This document shows, piece after piece, positions 27,477-35,721 of a stretch of 64,000 bases of DNA. The notes beneath the pieces are model-generated. The model was not told where the DNA came from. It was given only the letters and a program-made list of their open reading frames with translations, and searched no databases. This stretch comes from Pseudomonadota bacterium (GTDB lineage: Bacteria; Pseudomonadota; Alphaproteobacteria; Rhizobiales; Beijerinckiaceae): contig JAKAJL010000002.1 in the NCBI GenBank assembly GCA_021813805.1, positions 88,143 to 152,142 on the forward strand. Direction: 5' to 3'. Each line of letters starts with the position of its first letter. Within the stretch, counting starts at the first letter, position 1. The position numbers were made by a program, and so were the translations under genes.

Positions 27477-28005
27477 CAGTGGGGACAGGTCGAATCCAGC
27501 CGGCCGCCGGCGGGAGCCAGGGTTTGTCCATTTTTTGCCGACGCCGCCCGGTTGACGGCGCGCCGGGGCATGCGAGTCGGCGCCGCGACGCGTTACAACG
27601 TGATGTTTTGATCGGAGGGCGCGCCGATCGCCGGACAGCGCCGGGAAATTCGGGCTTCGATTTCGCGTGGGCATGGCGCCATGGCCCTGCGCGCGCTTTT
27701 CTTTTCGTAGCGCGACCGGCGCCCGCGCCCCGTCAGGACGATCCATCCTCGTCTGACAGGCGCCGGATTTTCATCGTTCGCTGGTTGCCGCGAAAAACCC
27801 GGCGCCGGGGGGCGGCGCCGGGTTTTCGCGAAGGGCGAGGGGGAGGAGTCGATGTCCGCGTCATTTGGGGGACTGGACGTTTCGCGGTCGGACGTTTTGC
27901 CTCCTTGGCGACAATCCAGTTTTGCCTTCGACCGGAGCGGGCGAACCTGCTTCGGCCGCGTGCTGACGGGCTGGCCCCTCGCCTTCGCCCTTCGGGCGCG
28001 GCGGT
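27477..28005. other. Convergent intergenic region before gcrA
   Basis: 529 bp between two converging genes. It holds the hairpin at 27789-27830 and no convincing gene; frames crossing it are biased, repetitive Arg-rich readings of GC-rich sequence. Confidence 0.4.
27789..27830. terminator. Bidirectional terminator-like stem-loop
   Basis: CGCGAAAAACCCGGCGCC (27789-27806) is complementary to GGCGCCGGGTTTTCGCG (27814-27830) with one bulged A and a seven-base loop. It lies between the converging MBL-fold gene and gcrA, with A- and T-rich lower stems, and could serve both directions. Confidence 0.6.
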
Positions 28006-28518
28006 TCAGCCGCGCGCGGCGGCGCGCCTGTCGCGGTCGCGGCGGCGGTCCATCGCCGGCTGATAGGCGATGCGGGCGTGATAGGCGCAATAGGGGCCCA
28101 AGCCCACCTGCATTTTCGCGCCGCAATAGCGGAAGTCGGGGCTGGCTGGGTCGCCCAGCGGCCACCTGCACATCGACTCGCGCAGATCCATGATTCCCAC
28201 GCGCTCGGAAATCGGAACCACGACGTCTTCCGCCACGGGGCGCGGCGCCGGCGCCGGAGCGGGGCGCGCCTCGACGGCGACCGCCAGATTGCCATGGACG
28301 ACCGGCGCGCTCGGCGCGGCCGTTTCGCTATCGTTCCTGGCGCGCGGGCGGGCGGGCGCGGGGGACTTGACCCGGCCGGACAGGCCGAGGCGATGCACCT
28401 TGCCGATGACTGCGTTGCGCGAAATGCCGTCGCCCAGTTCATTGGCGATCTGGCTGGCGCTCAGACCGTCGAGCCACATCTTCTTCAGTTGCTCGACGCG
28501 TTCATCGGTCCAGGACAT
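28006..28518 (-). CDS. gcrA: GcrA cell-cycle regulator
   Basis: 170 residues. The N-terminus WTDERVEQLKKMWLDGLSAS then QIANELGDGISRNAVIGKVHRLGLSGR is the GcrA DNA-binding region. A Pro/Ala-rich linker follows. The C-terminal part has CRWPLGDP and FRYCGAKMQVGLGPYCAYH with conserved Cys/His. In Caulobacter GcrA works with sigma-70 at promoters carrying CcrM-methylated GANTC sites to drive S-phase genes. Placement in alphaproteobacteria is secure from this gene alone. Confidence 0.95.
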   Translation of the reverse strand: MSWTDERVEQLKKMWLDGLSASQIANELGDGISRNAVIGKVHRLGLSGRVKSPAPARPRARNDSETAAPSAPVVHGNLAVAVEARPAPAPAPRPVAEDVVVPISERVGIMDLRESMCRWPLGDPASPDFRYCGAKMQVGLGPYCAYHARIAYQPAMDRRRDRDRRAAARG

Positions 28519-28934
28519 CGATTGGCCTCCAAACCTGTTTCATGTTCTTGTTCTTCCCGCGCGTCCCGTCCGCAGCCAAATCCAACCCGCGCGCCCGAAC
28601 GCGCGGACGCCGGAAGGCTCCAACCTGACGAGGACTAACTTGCCAGACGCGCATTCAACGCGCGCCGCACGAGATGTCGTAGCCGACTGATGGAAGATTA
28701 CACCAGCCGTTGAATCGGGCGCAAGAGTCGTAAAGAATTACGAAAGGTTTTCAACAGGCCTTTGCGGCGCACGGCGACCGAAGCGTTTCAGGTGGTGAAG
28801 ACGGCGATTTGACCTTGCAGCCGGGATTTTCTAGATTGTAACTCCGCCAACGCCGTCCCCGGGGGGACGGCGCTTTCATTTTTGGGCGGGGGCCTCGGGC
28901 TTCGCCCGCCAAAAGCCTGTCGGGAGTTCAGGAC
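28519..28934. other. Divergent region gcrA/argD with GANTC sites and leader hairpins
   Basis: 416 bp. It contains two CcrM-type GANTC sites 13 bases apart (GAATC 28712-28716, GAGTC 28725-28729) and two leader hairpins (separate entries). No ORF looks real. Confidence 0.45.
28851..28883 (+). terminator. Terminator-like hairpin in the argD leader
   Basis: CGCCGTCCCC (28851-28860) pairs with GGGGACGGCG (28863-28872), followed by CTTTCATTTTT. A second stem, GGCGGG (28885-28890) with CCCGCC (28905-28910), comes next. As gcrA runs the other way, this hairpin must end or attenuate an RNA that starts in the gap and runs toward argD. Confidence 0.6.
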
Positions 28935-30143
28935 GTGACTTCGGCTCTTCTGCCGACCTATGCCCGCTATCAACTGGCCTTCGAGCGCGGCGAGGGCGCC
29001 TGGCTTTACACCGCCAGCGGCGACAAATATCTCGATTTCGGCGGCGGCATCGCCGTGGCGAGTTTGGGCTACAACCACCCGCATCTGGTCCAGGCGCTCA
29101 AGGAGCAGGCGGACAAGCTCTGGCACACATCCAACCTGTTCCAGATTCCGCTGGGCGAAACACTGGCGCGTCGCCTGACGGAGGCGACTTTCGCCGATCA
29201 GGTTTTCTTCACCAATTCCGGCGCGGAGGCGCTGGAGTTGACGATCAAGATGGCCCGCAAGTGGAATTCGGCCAATGGCGCGCCCGACCGCTACCACATG
29301 ATCACCTTCGAGGGGGCGTTCCACGGCCGCACGCTGGCGACCATCGCCGCCGGCGGCAATCCCAAATATCTCGACGGCTTCGGACCGAGAACGCCCGGTT
29401 TCGACCAGGTTCCCTTCGGCGATCTCAAGGCGGCCGAGGCGGCGATCGGGCCGCAGACCGGCGCCATTCTGGTCGAGCCGATCCAGGGCGAGGGCGGCGT
29501 CCGCGTCGGGTCGCCCGAATTCATTCGCGGTCTGCGCGCGCTTTGCGATCGCCACAATATGCTGTTGTGCTTCGACGAAGTGCAGTCGGGCGTGGGCCGG
29601 ACTGGAAAGCTCTTCGCCTATGAGCTTTACGGCGTCGCGCCCGACATTCTCGCCTCGGCCAAGGGCATCGGCGGCGGCTTCCCGCTCGGCGCGGTGCTTT
29701 CGACCGCCGAGGCCGGCAAGGGCATGGGGTTGGGCACCCATGGCACGACCTATGGCGGCAATCCGCTCGCCATGGCTTGCGGCAACGCCGTGCTCGACGT
29801 GGTTCTGGCGCCTGGCTTCCTCGATGACGTGGCGCGCAGGGGCCTATTGCTGCGCCAGTCGCTTGCGGGCCTCGCCGCCGAGCATCGCGACGTCGTCGCG
29901 GAAATAAGGGGCGAGGGGTTGATGCAAGGCCTGCGGTTGCGCGTGCCCAACGCCGATTTCGCCGCCGCCGCGCGGGCCGAAAAGATCATCGTCATTCCCG
30001 CCGCGGACAATGTGGTGCGCATCCTGCCGCCGCTGATCGTCTCCGACGACGAGATCCGCGAGGGAATCCGTCGCCTGGGCGCGGCGTGCCGCCATTTCGG
30101 GATTGCAGCGGCGCAGGAAGACAAGCAGGGAGCCGACACATGA
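28935..30143 (+). CDS. argD: Acetylornithine/N-succinyldiaminopimelate aminotransferase
   Basis: 402 residues from GTG 28935. A class III PLP aminotransferase. [57 protein letters not shown], and the PLP lysine in [13 protein letters not shown]. It makes N-acetylornithine in arginine synthesis and often serves lysine synthesis too. Stop overlaps the argF start. The leader holds a terminator-like hairpin. Confidence 0.94.
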   Translation: MTSALLPTYARYQLAFERGEGAWLYTASGDKYLDFGGGIAVASLGYNHPHLVQALKEQADKLWHTSNLFQIPLGETLARRLTEATFADQVFFTNSGAEALELTIKMARKWNSANGAPDRYHMITFEGAFHGRTLATIAAGGNPKYLDGFGPRTPGFDQVPFGDLKAAEAAIGPQTGAILVEPIQGEGGVRVGSPEFIRGLRALCDRHNMLLCFDEVQSGVGRTGKLFAYELYGVAPDILASAKGIGGGFPLGAVLSTAEAGKGMGLGTHGTTYGGNPLAMACGNAVLDVVLAPGFLDDVARRGLLLRQSLAGLAAEHRDVVAEIRGEGLMQGLRLRVPNADFAAAARAEKIIVIPAADNVVRILPPLIVSDDEIREGIRRLGAACRHFGIAAAQEDKQGADT

Positions 30144-31084
30144 CCATGCCGCCGATCGATCCGGCGCGCCGTTGTTTCCTCGATATTGCGGATTTTTCGC
30201 TCGACGAGCTGCGCGGAATTCTCGACCTCGCCACGGACATCAAGCGCCGGCGCCGCAAGGGGCGACCCGCGCCGGAGAAGCCGCTCGAAGGCCGCACTCT
30301 GGCGATGATCTTCGACAAGCCCTCCACCCGCACCCGCGTCTCCTTCGACGTCGGCATGCGGGAACTTGGCGGCGAGACCCTGATGCTGACCGGCGCCGAA
30401 ATGCAGCTCGGGCGCGGCGAGACCATCGCCGACACGGCGCGCGTTCTGTCGCGTTTCGTGGATGGGATAATGATCCGCATCCTTTCCCATGAGCATCTTA
30501 TGGAAATGGCGGGCTACGCCAGCGTGCCGGTGATCAACGGCCTGACCAAGAAAAGCCATCCCTGCCAGGTCATGGCGGACATCATGACCTATGAAGAGCA
30601 TCGCGGCGACATCGCCGGCGCTCGGGTCGCATGGGTCGGCGACGCCTGCAATGTTCTGACGAGCTGGGTTCACGCCGCCGCCAAATTCGGCTTCACTCTG
30701 GACATCGCCTCGCCGGAGGAGCTGGCGCCGAGGCCCGAGCTGATCGCCTGGGCGCGGGCGCAGGGCGGCGTGGTCAATGTGCTGCGCGATCCTTTCGAGG
30801 CCGCCGAGGACGCCAATCTGATCTTGACCGACTGCTGGGTGTCGATGGGCGACAAGGACGAGAAGCTGCGCCACATGCTGCTCGCGCCTTACCAGGTCAA
30901 TTCCAAGCTCATGCGCCACGCCGCCAAGGACGCGGTCTTCATGCACTGCCTGCCGGCTCATCGCGGCGAGGAAGTCACGGACACGGTGATCGACGGCCCG
31001 CAGTCCCTGGTGTTCGACGAGGCGGAAAATCGGCTGCACGCGCAAAAGGGCGTTCTCGCCTGGAGCATGGGGGAGGGGGCGTGA
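30140..31084 (+). CDS. argF: Ornithine carbamoyltransferase
   Basis: 314 residues from ATG 30140 (ATGA overlap with argD). Carbamoyl-phosphate motif STRTR (62-66), then [14 protein letters not shown], the [10 protein letters not shown] block, and the ornithine loop [12 protein letters not shown]. It forms citrulline from ornithine and carbamoyl phosphate. Second gene of argD-argF-hslO, the usual order in Hyphomicrobiales. Confidence 0.95.
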   Translation: MTMPPIDPARRCFLDIADFSLDELRGILDLATDIKRRRRKGRPAPEKPLEGRTLAMIFDKPSTRTRVSFDVGMRELGGETLMLTGAEMQLGRGETIADTARVLSRFVDGIMIRILSHEHLMEMAGYASVPVINGLTKKSHPCQVMADIMTYEEHRGDIAGARVAWVGDACNVLTSWVHAAAKFGFTLDIASPEELAPRPELIAWARAQGGVVNVLRDPFEAAEDANLILTDCWVSMGDKDEKLRHMLLAPYQVNSKLMRHAAKDAVFMHCLPAHRGEEVTDTVIDGPQSLVFDEAENRLHAQKGVLAWSMGEGA

Positions 31085-32076
31085 CCTCCGGTCCCGCGGG
31101 CTTTGTCGCGGAGGAGCCGCGGGCCGCCGGACAGGACGACGCGGTTCTGCCTTTCGCGGTCGAGCCGCTCGACCTGCGCGGGCGGCTGGCGCGGCTTGGG
31201 CCGGCGCTCGACTCCATCCTCGCGCGTCACGCCTATCCCGAGCCGGTCGCGCGCCTCCTGGGCGAGGCGGCGGCGCTGACCGTCCTGCTCGGCTCGGTGC
31301 TGAAGACCGGCGGACGTTTCCAGCTTCAGACCCGCACCGACGGCCTGGTCGACATGATCGTGGTCGATTTTGACGCGCCCGACCGGCTGCGCGCCTTCGC
31401 CCGCTTCGACGCGGCGCGGCTGCCGCCGCAGGGAAAGATCGACAATGAGGCGCTGCTCGGACGCGGCCATCTCGCCCTCACTGTCGAGCAGGGCGGCGAA
31501 ATCACCCGCTATCAGGGTGTGGCGCCGATCGAAGGCGGCGCGCTGGAACAGGCGGCCAGAACCTATTTCCAGCAGTCGGAGCAGATCCCGACCTTCATCC
31601 GCCTCGCGGCGGGCCAGGTCGTGACGCCCGCCGGAGCCTTTTGGCGCGCAGGCGGACTGCTGGCCCAGTTCCTGCCGCATTCCGAAGAGCGGCGCCGTCC
31701 GGCCGATTTCCATCCCGGCGACGCGCCCGAAAATTTCCAGCCGCACGACTGGCAAGAAGACGAAATTTCGGACGAAGCCTGGACGGAAGCTCAGGCTTTG
31801 GCCGCCACCGTCGAGGACCATGAACTGCTCGATCCCGGCCTTTCCAGCGAGGGCCTGGCCTATCGGCTGTTTCACGAGCGCGGCGTCCGTGTCTTTCCCG
31901 CCCATCCGCTGCGCGACGCCTGCCGCTGCTCGGACGACCGGGTCGAATCCATGCTGCGCAGTTTTTCTCAGGCCGAGCGCGACGACATGGTCGGCGAGGA
32001 CGGCATGATCAGCGTCACCTGCGAATTCTGCTCGACCCTGCGTCATTACGACCCGGAACATTTTCGCAAGAAATGA
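31081..32076 (+). CDS. hslO: Redox-activated chaperone Hsp33
   Basis: 331 residues from GTG 31081 overlapping the argF stop (GTGA). The N-terminal domain has [22 protein letters not shown] and [15 protein letters not shown]. The C-terminal zinc switch has CRCS and, ~35 residues on, CEFC, the C-X-C...C-X-X-C site that forms disulfides under oxidative stress. It holds unfolding proteins in oxidised cytoplasm. The linker after residue ~200 is acidic. Confidence 0.92.
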   Translation: MTSGPAGFVAEEPRAAGQDDAVLPFAVEPLDLRGRLARLGPALDSILARHAYPEPVARLLGEAAALTVLLGSVLKTGGRFQLQTRTDGLVDMIVVDFDAPDRLRAFARFDAARLPPQGKIDNEALLGRGHLALTVEQGGEITRYQGVAPIEGGALEQAARTYFQQSEQIPTFIRLAAGQVVTPAGAFWRAGGLLAQFLPHSEERRRPADFHPGDAPENFQPHDWQEDEISDEAWTEAQALAATVEDHELLDPGLSSEGLAYRLFHERGVRVFPAHPLRDACRCSDDRVESMLRSFSQAERDDMVGEDGMISVTCEFCSTLRHYDPEHFRKK

Positions 32077-32086
32077 GGCGCCGGGA

Positions 32087-32121
32087 TTCCCTCCCCCTCG
32101 TGGGGAAGGTCAGGGTGGGGA
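32087..32121. repeat. REP-like palindromic element
   Basis: TTCCCTCCCCCTCG then TGGGGAAGGTCAGGGTGGGG, just after hslO. It forms an imperfect stem. Similar sequences are, as I recall, dispersed in many alphaproteobacterial genomes; only one copy is seen in this window. Confidence 0.35.
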
Positions 32122-32130
32122 GCCTCGCGT

Positions 32131-32502
32131 TCAGCCGCAATATTCCGCCCAGCTCATCGGCGTCTCGAAAATTTTCACCGATTGGAGCTGCGCCAAGTCG
32201 GGCTTGACCCGCCGGAAAATCCAGATCGCGATATTTTCGGCGGTGGGATTTTCCAGCCCTTCGATCTCGTTCAGCAGGTGATGGTCGAGACGCTCCAGCA
32301 GCGGCTGGAACACTTTTTCGACGTCGAAGAAATCGACGATGAAACCGGTATATGGATCGACCTCGCCGCCGAGCCGTAGTTCGACGCGATAGGAATGGCC
32401 ATGCAGGCGCCGGCATTTATGGGTCTCCGGCACATGGGGCAGGTGGTGCGCGGCCTCGAACACAAAGGCCTGGGTGATGGTCACGGGCATGGTGGGCGTC
32501 AT
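32131..32502 (-). CDS. queD: 6-carboxytetrahydropterin synthase
   Basis: 123 residues from ATG 32502; 32490 is also possible and the frame opens at 32553. The family motifs are FEAAHHLPHVPETHKCRRLHG with a catalytic Cys30 and zinc histidines (H20, H34, H36), the PYTGFIVDFFDVEK block, and NPTAENIAIW with an active-site Glu. It turns dihydroneopterin triphosphate into carboxytetrahydropterin for queuosine and deazapurine synthesis. Third gene of a pterin-related minus-strand cluster. Confidence 0.9.
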   Translation of the reverse strand: MTPTMPVTITQAFVFEAAHHLPHVPETHKCRRLHGHSYRVELRLGGEVDPYTGFIVDFFDVEKVFQPLLERLDHHLLNEIEGLENPTAENIAIWIFRRVKPDLAQLQSVKIFETPMSWAEYCG

Positions 32503-32536
32503 AACCCCGATTGCAGCGCAACTGAAGCTGAAAAAA

Positions 32537-33298
32537 TCACTCGAAGGCGACATCTCGGCGGCGCGGCAAGAGATTTTCGCCGCCGTCGATCGGCAGCATT
32601 TGCGCCGGCATGTCGGGGTGGTCGAGGTAGAAGCCGATCGCGGCGCAGACCTGTTCGGGCGGTGTGGCGCGCCCCGTGGGGATCTTGGCGGAATCGCTCA
32701 GAAAGCGCTCATCGGTCTGCGGGCCGGAGGGGAACATCAGGCCGGGCAGCAGGCCGAAGACGCGGACATCTGGCCGCTCGGCCCGCCGCCACATTTCGGT
32801 CAGCGCCATCAGCGCGCTCTTGCCCAGGGTGTAGGAATAATAATCCGGGTTCAGATTGAGCAGCTTGTGGTCGAGGATGTTGAAGACGCTCACCTGGGCG
32901 CCCGGTTTTTTGGCTTTGGCCGCCGCCTCGATGATCGAGAATGGCGCCAGCACATGGACCGACAGGCTGATCGCGAGCTTTTCGGGCTCGGCCTGGCCGG
33001 GAAAATCGTGCTCGAACACCGAGGCGTTGTTGACGATCACGTCGGGCGCGCCGAAACGCGCGGTCAGCTCCCCGCAGAAATGGGCGATGGAGGTCTGGTT
33101 GGCGAAATCGGCGACGACGACATGGGTTTCGACGCCCTTGCCGGCGAGGTTCCTGGCCAGCAGCCGCGCCTTGTCGGCCGAGCGGTTGGCGTGCAGGACG
33201 ATGGAGTAGTCCCGGTCGGCGAGAAAATGCGCGATCCTTTCGCCGAGCCGGCTGGCCGCGCCGGTGACCAGCGCCGTCTTCACCGGTCGGCGCTCCAT
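32537..33298 (-). CDS. SDR-family reductase, pteridine-reductase/FolM-like
   Basis: 253 residues. Rossmann-fold NADPH motif TGAASRLGERIA (12-23). The TG-x3-R-x-G form rather than TG-x3-G-x-G is the signature of pteridine reductases (PTR1) and FolM-like dihydromonapterin reductases. NNAS and the YSYTLGKSA catalytic Tyr/Lys follow; IDGGENL ends it. It overlaps folB by 19 bp and precedes queD, a pterin context that supports reduction of a pterin or dihydrofolate. Exact substrate unproven. Confidence 0.75.
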   Translation of the reverse strand: MERRPVKTALVTGAASRLGERIAHFLADRDYSIVLHANRSADKARLLARNLAGKGVETHVVVADFANQTSIAHFCGELTARFGAPDVIVNNASVFEHDFPGQAEPEKLAISLSVHVLAPFSIIEAAAKAKKPGAQVSVFNILDHKLLNLNPDYYSYTLGKSALMALTEMWRRAERPDVRVFGLLPGLMFPSGPQTDERFLSDSAKIPTGRATPPEQVCAAIGFYLDHPDMPAQMLPIDGGENLLPRRRDVAFE

Positions 33299-33678
33299 CG
33301 TTTCCGGGTGCGGAACAGGTCGATGCCGGCGCCGCGCGTCTCGTTGTAGATGTCCGGCTTGCGGATCGACAGCCGGCAGGCGACCACCCGGGCGTCGAGG
33401 AAGCAGGACTCGACGATGCTGTCCGCCACGGTTTCCAGCAGGTCGATATGGCCTTCGTTCTCGAGGGCGCGGATGCGGTCGCGCACGACATCATAATCGA
33501 TGATCGGTTCGTCGGCGGCGCGCGGGGTCGCGAGCGGCGCATAGAGCCGGACCGAGATCAGAAGGCGTGTGGGGCGCTCGGGATGGCGCTCCCACGGATG
33601 CAGGCCGCAGTTCACATTGACGCAGACGTCGTCGAGGGCCACGACAATGTGGTCTTCGCCGGAAAACAGGTCGCTCAT
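33280..33678 (-). CDS. folB: Dihydroneopterin aldolase
   Basis: 132 residues. Features: VNCGLHPWERHPERPTRL with the conserved Glu, YDVVRDRIRALEN, LLETVADSIVE and the catalytic-Lys motif RKPDIY. It cleaves dihydroneopterin to hydroxymethyldihydropterin and glycolaldehyde in folate synthesis. It opens folB-SDR-queD; folK and folP are not in the window next to it. Confidence 0.9.
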   Translation of the reverse strand: MSDLFSGEDHIVVALDDVCVNVNCGLHPWERHPERPTRLLISVRLYAPLATPRAADEPIIDYDVVRDRIRALENEGHIDLLETVADSIVESCFLDARVVACRLSIRKPDIYNETRGAGIDLFRTRKRWSADR

Positions 33679-33752
33679 TCGCTCCGCCTTGCTGGGATTC
33701 GGGTCATGTCATATCGGCTGTCGCCGGGCGGCGCAACGATTGGCTGGAGACG

Positions 33753-33778
33753 AAAAAAACCGCCGGCGGAACCGGCGG
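33753..33778 (-). terminator. Intrinsic terminator after the cytochrome c gene
   Basis: On the minus strand a stem CCGCCGG/CCGGCGG (33760-33766 with 33772-33778) is followed by TTTTTTT (33753-33759). It lies 30 bp past the end of the cytochrome c gene and separates it from folB. Confidence 0.85.
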
Positions 33779-33807
33779 CTTCAGTTGGGGAAATGGTGAC
33801 GAAGAGC

Positions 33808-34221
33808 TTATTCCGTCGGGGCGTGCTGCGCGCCGCTGCGGTCGAACTGCGACATATAGGCGATGACATTGGCGATATCCGCCTCGCTCTTGAGGCCCTT
33901 GAACGTCATCTTGGTGTTCGGGATGTCGTGCTGCGGCTGCTTGAGATAGGAGGTGAGGGCGGCGACCGTCCAGATCTTGCCCGAGTGTACGTTGGCCTTG
34001 GAATAATCGTAGCCGGGAACCGTGCCGGCCGGACGCCCGACGACGCCGTTCAGCACCGGGCCGTAGAAATTGGTCGCGCCGGCGCCGATCCGGTGACATT
34101 GACGGCATTTGTTGAAGACGATCTCGCCCGCCTTGGGGTCGCCCTTGATCTCGGCGGCCTGCGCGCCGAAAGCCAGCGCGGCGAACAGCGCGCCGGAGAG
34201 AACCAAAATCTTGCCTCGCAT
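33808..34221 (-). CDS. Class I c-type cytochrome (c2-like), periplasmic
   Basis: 137 residues from ATG 34221, where a clear signal peptide begins (MRGKILVLSGALFAALAFGAQA). Heme c site CRQCH (C39, C42, H43), the GPVLNGVVGRPAG loop and an axial methionine in NTKMTFKGLK. It resembles cytochrome c2 / mitochondrial cytochrome c and can carry electrons from the bc1 complex to terminal oxidases or reductases. It stands alone with its own terminator. Confidence 0.88.
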   Translation of the reverse strand: MRGKILVLSGALFAALAFGAQAAEIKGDPKAGEIVFNKCRQCHRIGAGATNFYGPVLNGVVGRPAGTVPGYDYSKANVHSGKIWTVAALTSYLKQPQHDIPNTKMTFKGLKSEADIANVIAYMSQFDRSGAQHAPTE

Positions 34222-34395
34222 AATATTTGCTCCGCTTGCCGTAATAGGCGCCCGCCGCGCCGCGGTCGACGCGGGCCGCGCCGTTCCCGAGTTGCTATCG
34301 GGAATCACGGGCTTTCCGCCATGATGCGCCGCAATTAAAGCACCGCTGGGCTCGGGATTCTCCCGTCATAAAGTCCTATTCAAAAAGTCGTATGG

Positions 34396-35721
34396 TCAGG
34401 TCAACAGGAAGGCGAGCAGCGAGCGCAACTCCGCCGGACGCACCGGCTTCAGCAGCATTTCGAACTTTTCGCGCCGGGCGATCTCCTCGGCGCGTGGCGA
34501 ATGGTCGGCGGTCACCAGCAGCGCGGGGATCTCCTGCCCGCAGGCGTTGCGCGCCGCCCGGATCGCCTCCGGCCCCAGTTCGCCATTGTTGAGATGAAGA
34601 TCGGCGATGACGATCTGCGGGGGATCGCTCAGGACGCGCAGTTTCTCCACCGCCTCCGCCCCCGAGACCGCCACGGCGACGTCGCAGCCCCAGCGCTCCA
34701 GCAGCAGCAGCATCGCCTCGCTGACTTCCGGCTCGTTCTCGATCACCAGGATTTTCGCGCCGGCGATGCGGTTTGGGTAGTGGACGAGCTGGGGCGGCGG
34801 CGCGGGCGGCGGCGGCGCCTCCTCGCTCAAGGGAATGAGGACCGAAAAGGTCGAGCCGCCCCCCACCCGCGACGCCAGCGACACCGGATGGCCGAGCACC
34901 TGAGCGAAACGGCGCACGATGGCGAGGCCGAGGCCGAAGCCGGTCTGGCCGGGACTATCGTTATGGGCGCGCTGGAACTCCTGGAAGATCGCGTCGCGCC
35001 GGTCTTCGGGAACGCCCGGTCCAGTGTCGCAGACCTGCACCAGAACATCCTTTCCGCGCCGCCTGACGCCGACCAGAACGCCGCCGTGCGACGTATAGCG
35101 GAGCGCATTAGCGAGCAGGTTCTGCAGGATGCGCCGCAGCATCGAAGGGTCGGAGCGCACGGTGCTGCGGGTGGCGAAGATCTTGAGCTTCAGCCCGCGC
35201 TTCTGGGCGAAATGAGCGAATTCGCGGGCGAGCGGCTCCATGACGTCGTTCAACTCGAAGCTGCGGATTTCCGGCTGCATGACGCCGGCGTCGAGCTTGG
35301 AGAGGTCGAGCAGGGTGCGAATCAGGTCCTCGAGCGTGACGAGGCAGCGGTCCACCTGTTCGATCAGCGCGCCGCCATCCGGCCCGGTCTGCATCTCGCC
35401 GAGCGCCGAGAGCGCGAGCCGGGCGGCGTTGAGCGGCTGAAGCAGGTCGTGCCCGACCGAGGCGGCGAAGGTCGACTTGAGCGAGCTCGCCGCCTCCGCC
35501 TGCATCCTCGCCTTTTCGATCGAGCGCATCGCCTGCTGCAATTCCTGGGTGCGGCGGCGGACCTGATGGTCGAGCGCGATCGCGGTCTCGAACAGGGAAA
35601 AAGCGTTGAACTGGCTGTCCACCGAGCGTTCGACCCGCGACATCAGCGCGCGGTTGATTTTCTCCAGCTTGAGAATCTGGCGCTTGAGGTCGTCGCTGCT
35701 CTCGCCCTGATGAACGGTCAT
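34396..35721 (-). CDS. NahK/ErcS'-like hybrid sensor histidine kinase
   Basis: 441 residues, no membrane helix. A coiled-coil N-terminus (~10-85) leads to the H-box ASVGHDLLQPLNAARL (H91), typical of the NahK group rather than HELRTPL kinases. ATPase domain: LLANALRYTS, CDTGPGVPEDRRDAIFQEFQR, GFGLGLAIVRRFAQ. After a proline linker a receiver domain (~322-440) has VIENE, phosphoacceptor Asp in VIADLHLNNG and the KPVRP lysine. Its start overlaps the FIST gene's stop (ATGA). In Pseudomonas, the FIST protein NosP lies beside NahK and controls it in response to NO. Confidence 0.82.
   Translation of the reverse strand: MTVHQGESSDDLKRQILKLEKINRALMSRVERSVDSQFNAFSLFETAIALDHQVRRRTQELQQAMRSIEKARMQAEAASSLKSTFAASVGHDLLQPLNAARLALSALGEMQTGPDGGALIEQVDRCLVTLEDLIRTLLDLSKLDAGVMQPEIRSFELNDVMEPLAREFAHFAQKRGLKLKIFATRSTVRSDPSMLRRILQNLLANALRYTSHGGVLVGVRRRGKDVLVQVCDTGPGVPEDRRDAIFQEFQRAHNDSPGQTGFGLGLAIVRRFAQVLGHPVSLASRVGGGSTFSVLIPLSEEAPPPPAPPPQLVHYPNRIAGAKILVIENEPEVSEAMLLLLERWGCDVAVAVSGAEAVEKLRVLSDPPQIVIADLHLNNGELGPEAIRAARNACGQEIPALLVTADHSPRAEEIARREKFEMLLKPVRPAELRSLLAFLLT

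Noticed and set aside
27852..28193. Plus-strand ORF opposite gcrA
   Set aside because: Shadow of gcrA in GC-rich sequence; Arg/Ser-rich with no motif.
34396..35721. The hybrid kinase as the DSF receptor (RpfC) for the RpfF-like enzyme
   Set aside because: It has no N-terminal membrane helices and its H-box GHDLLQPLN is of the NahK type; it is coupled to a FIST gene, not to rpfF.
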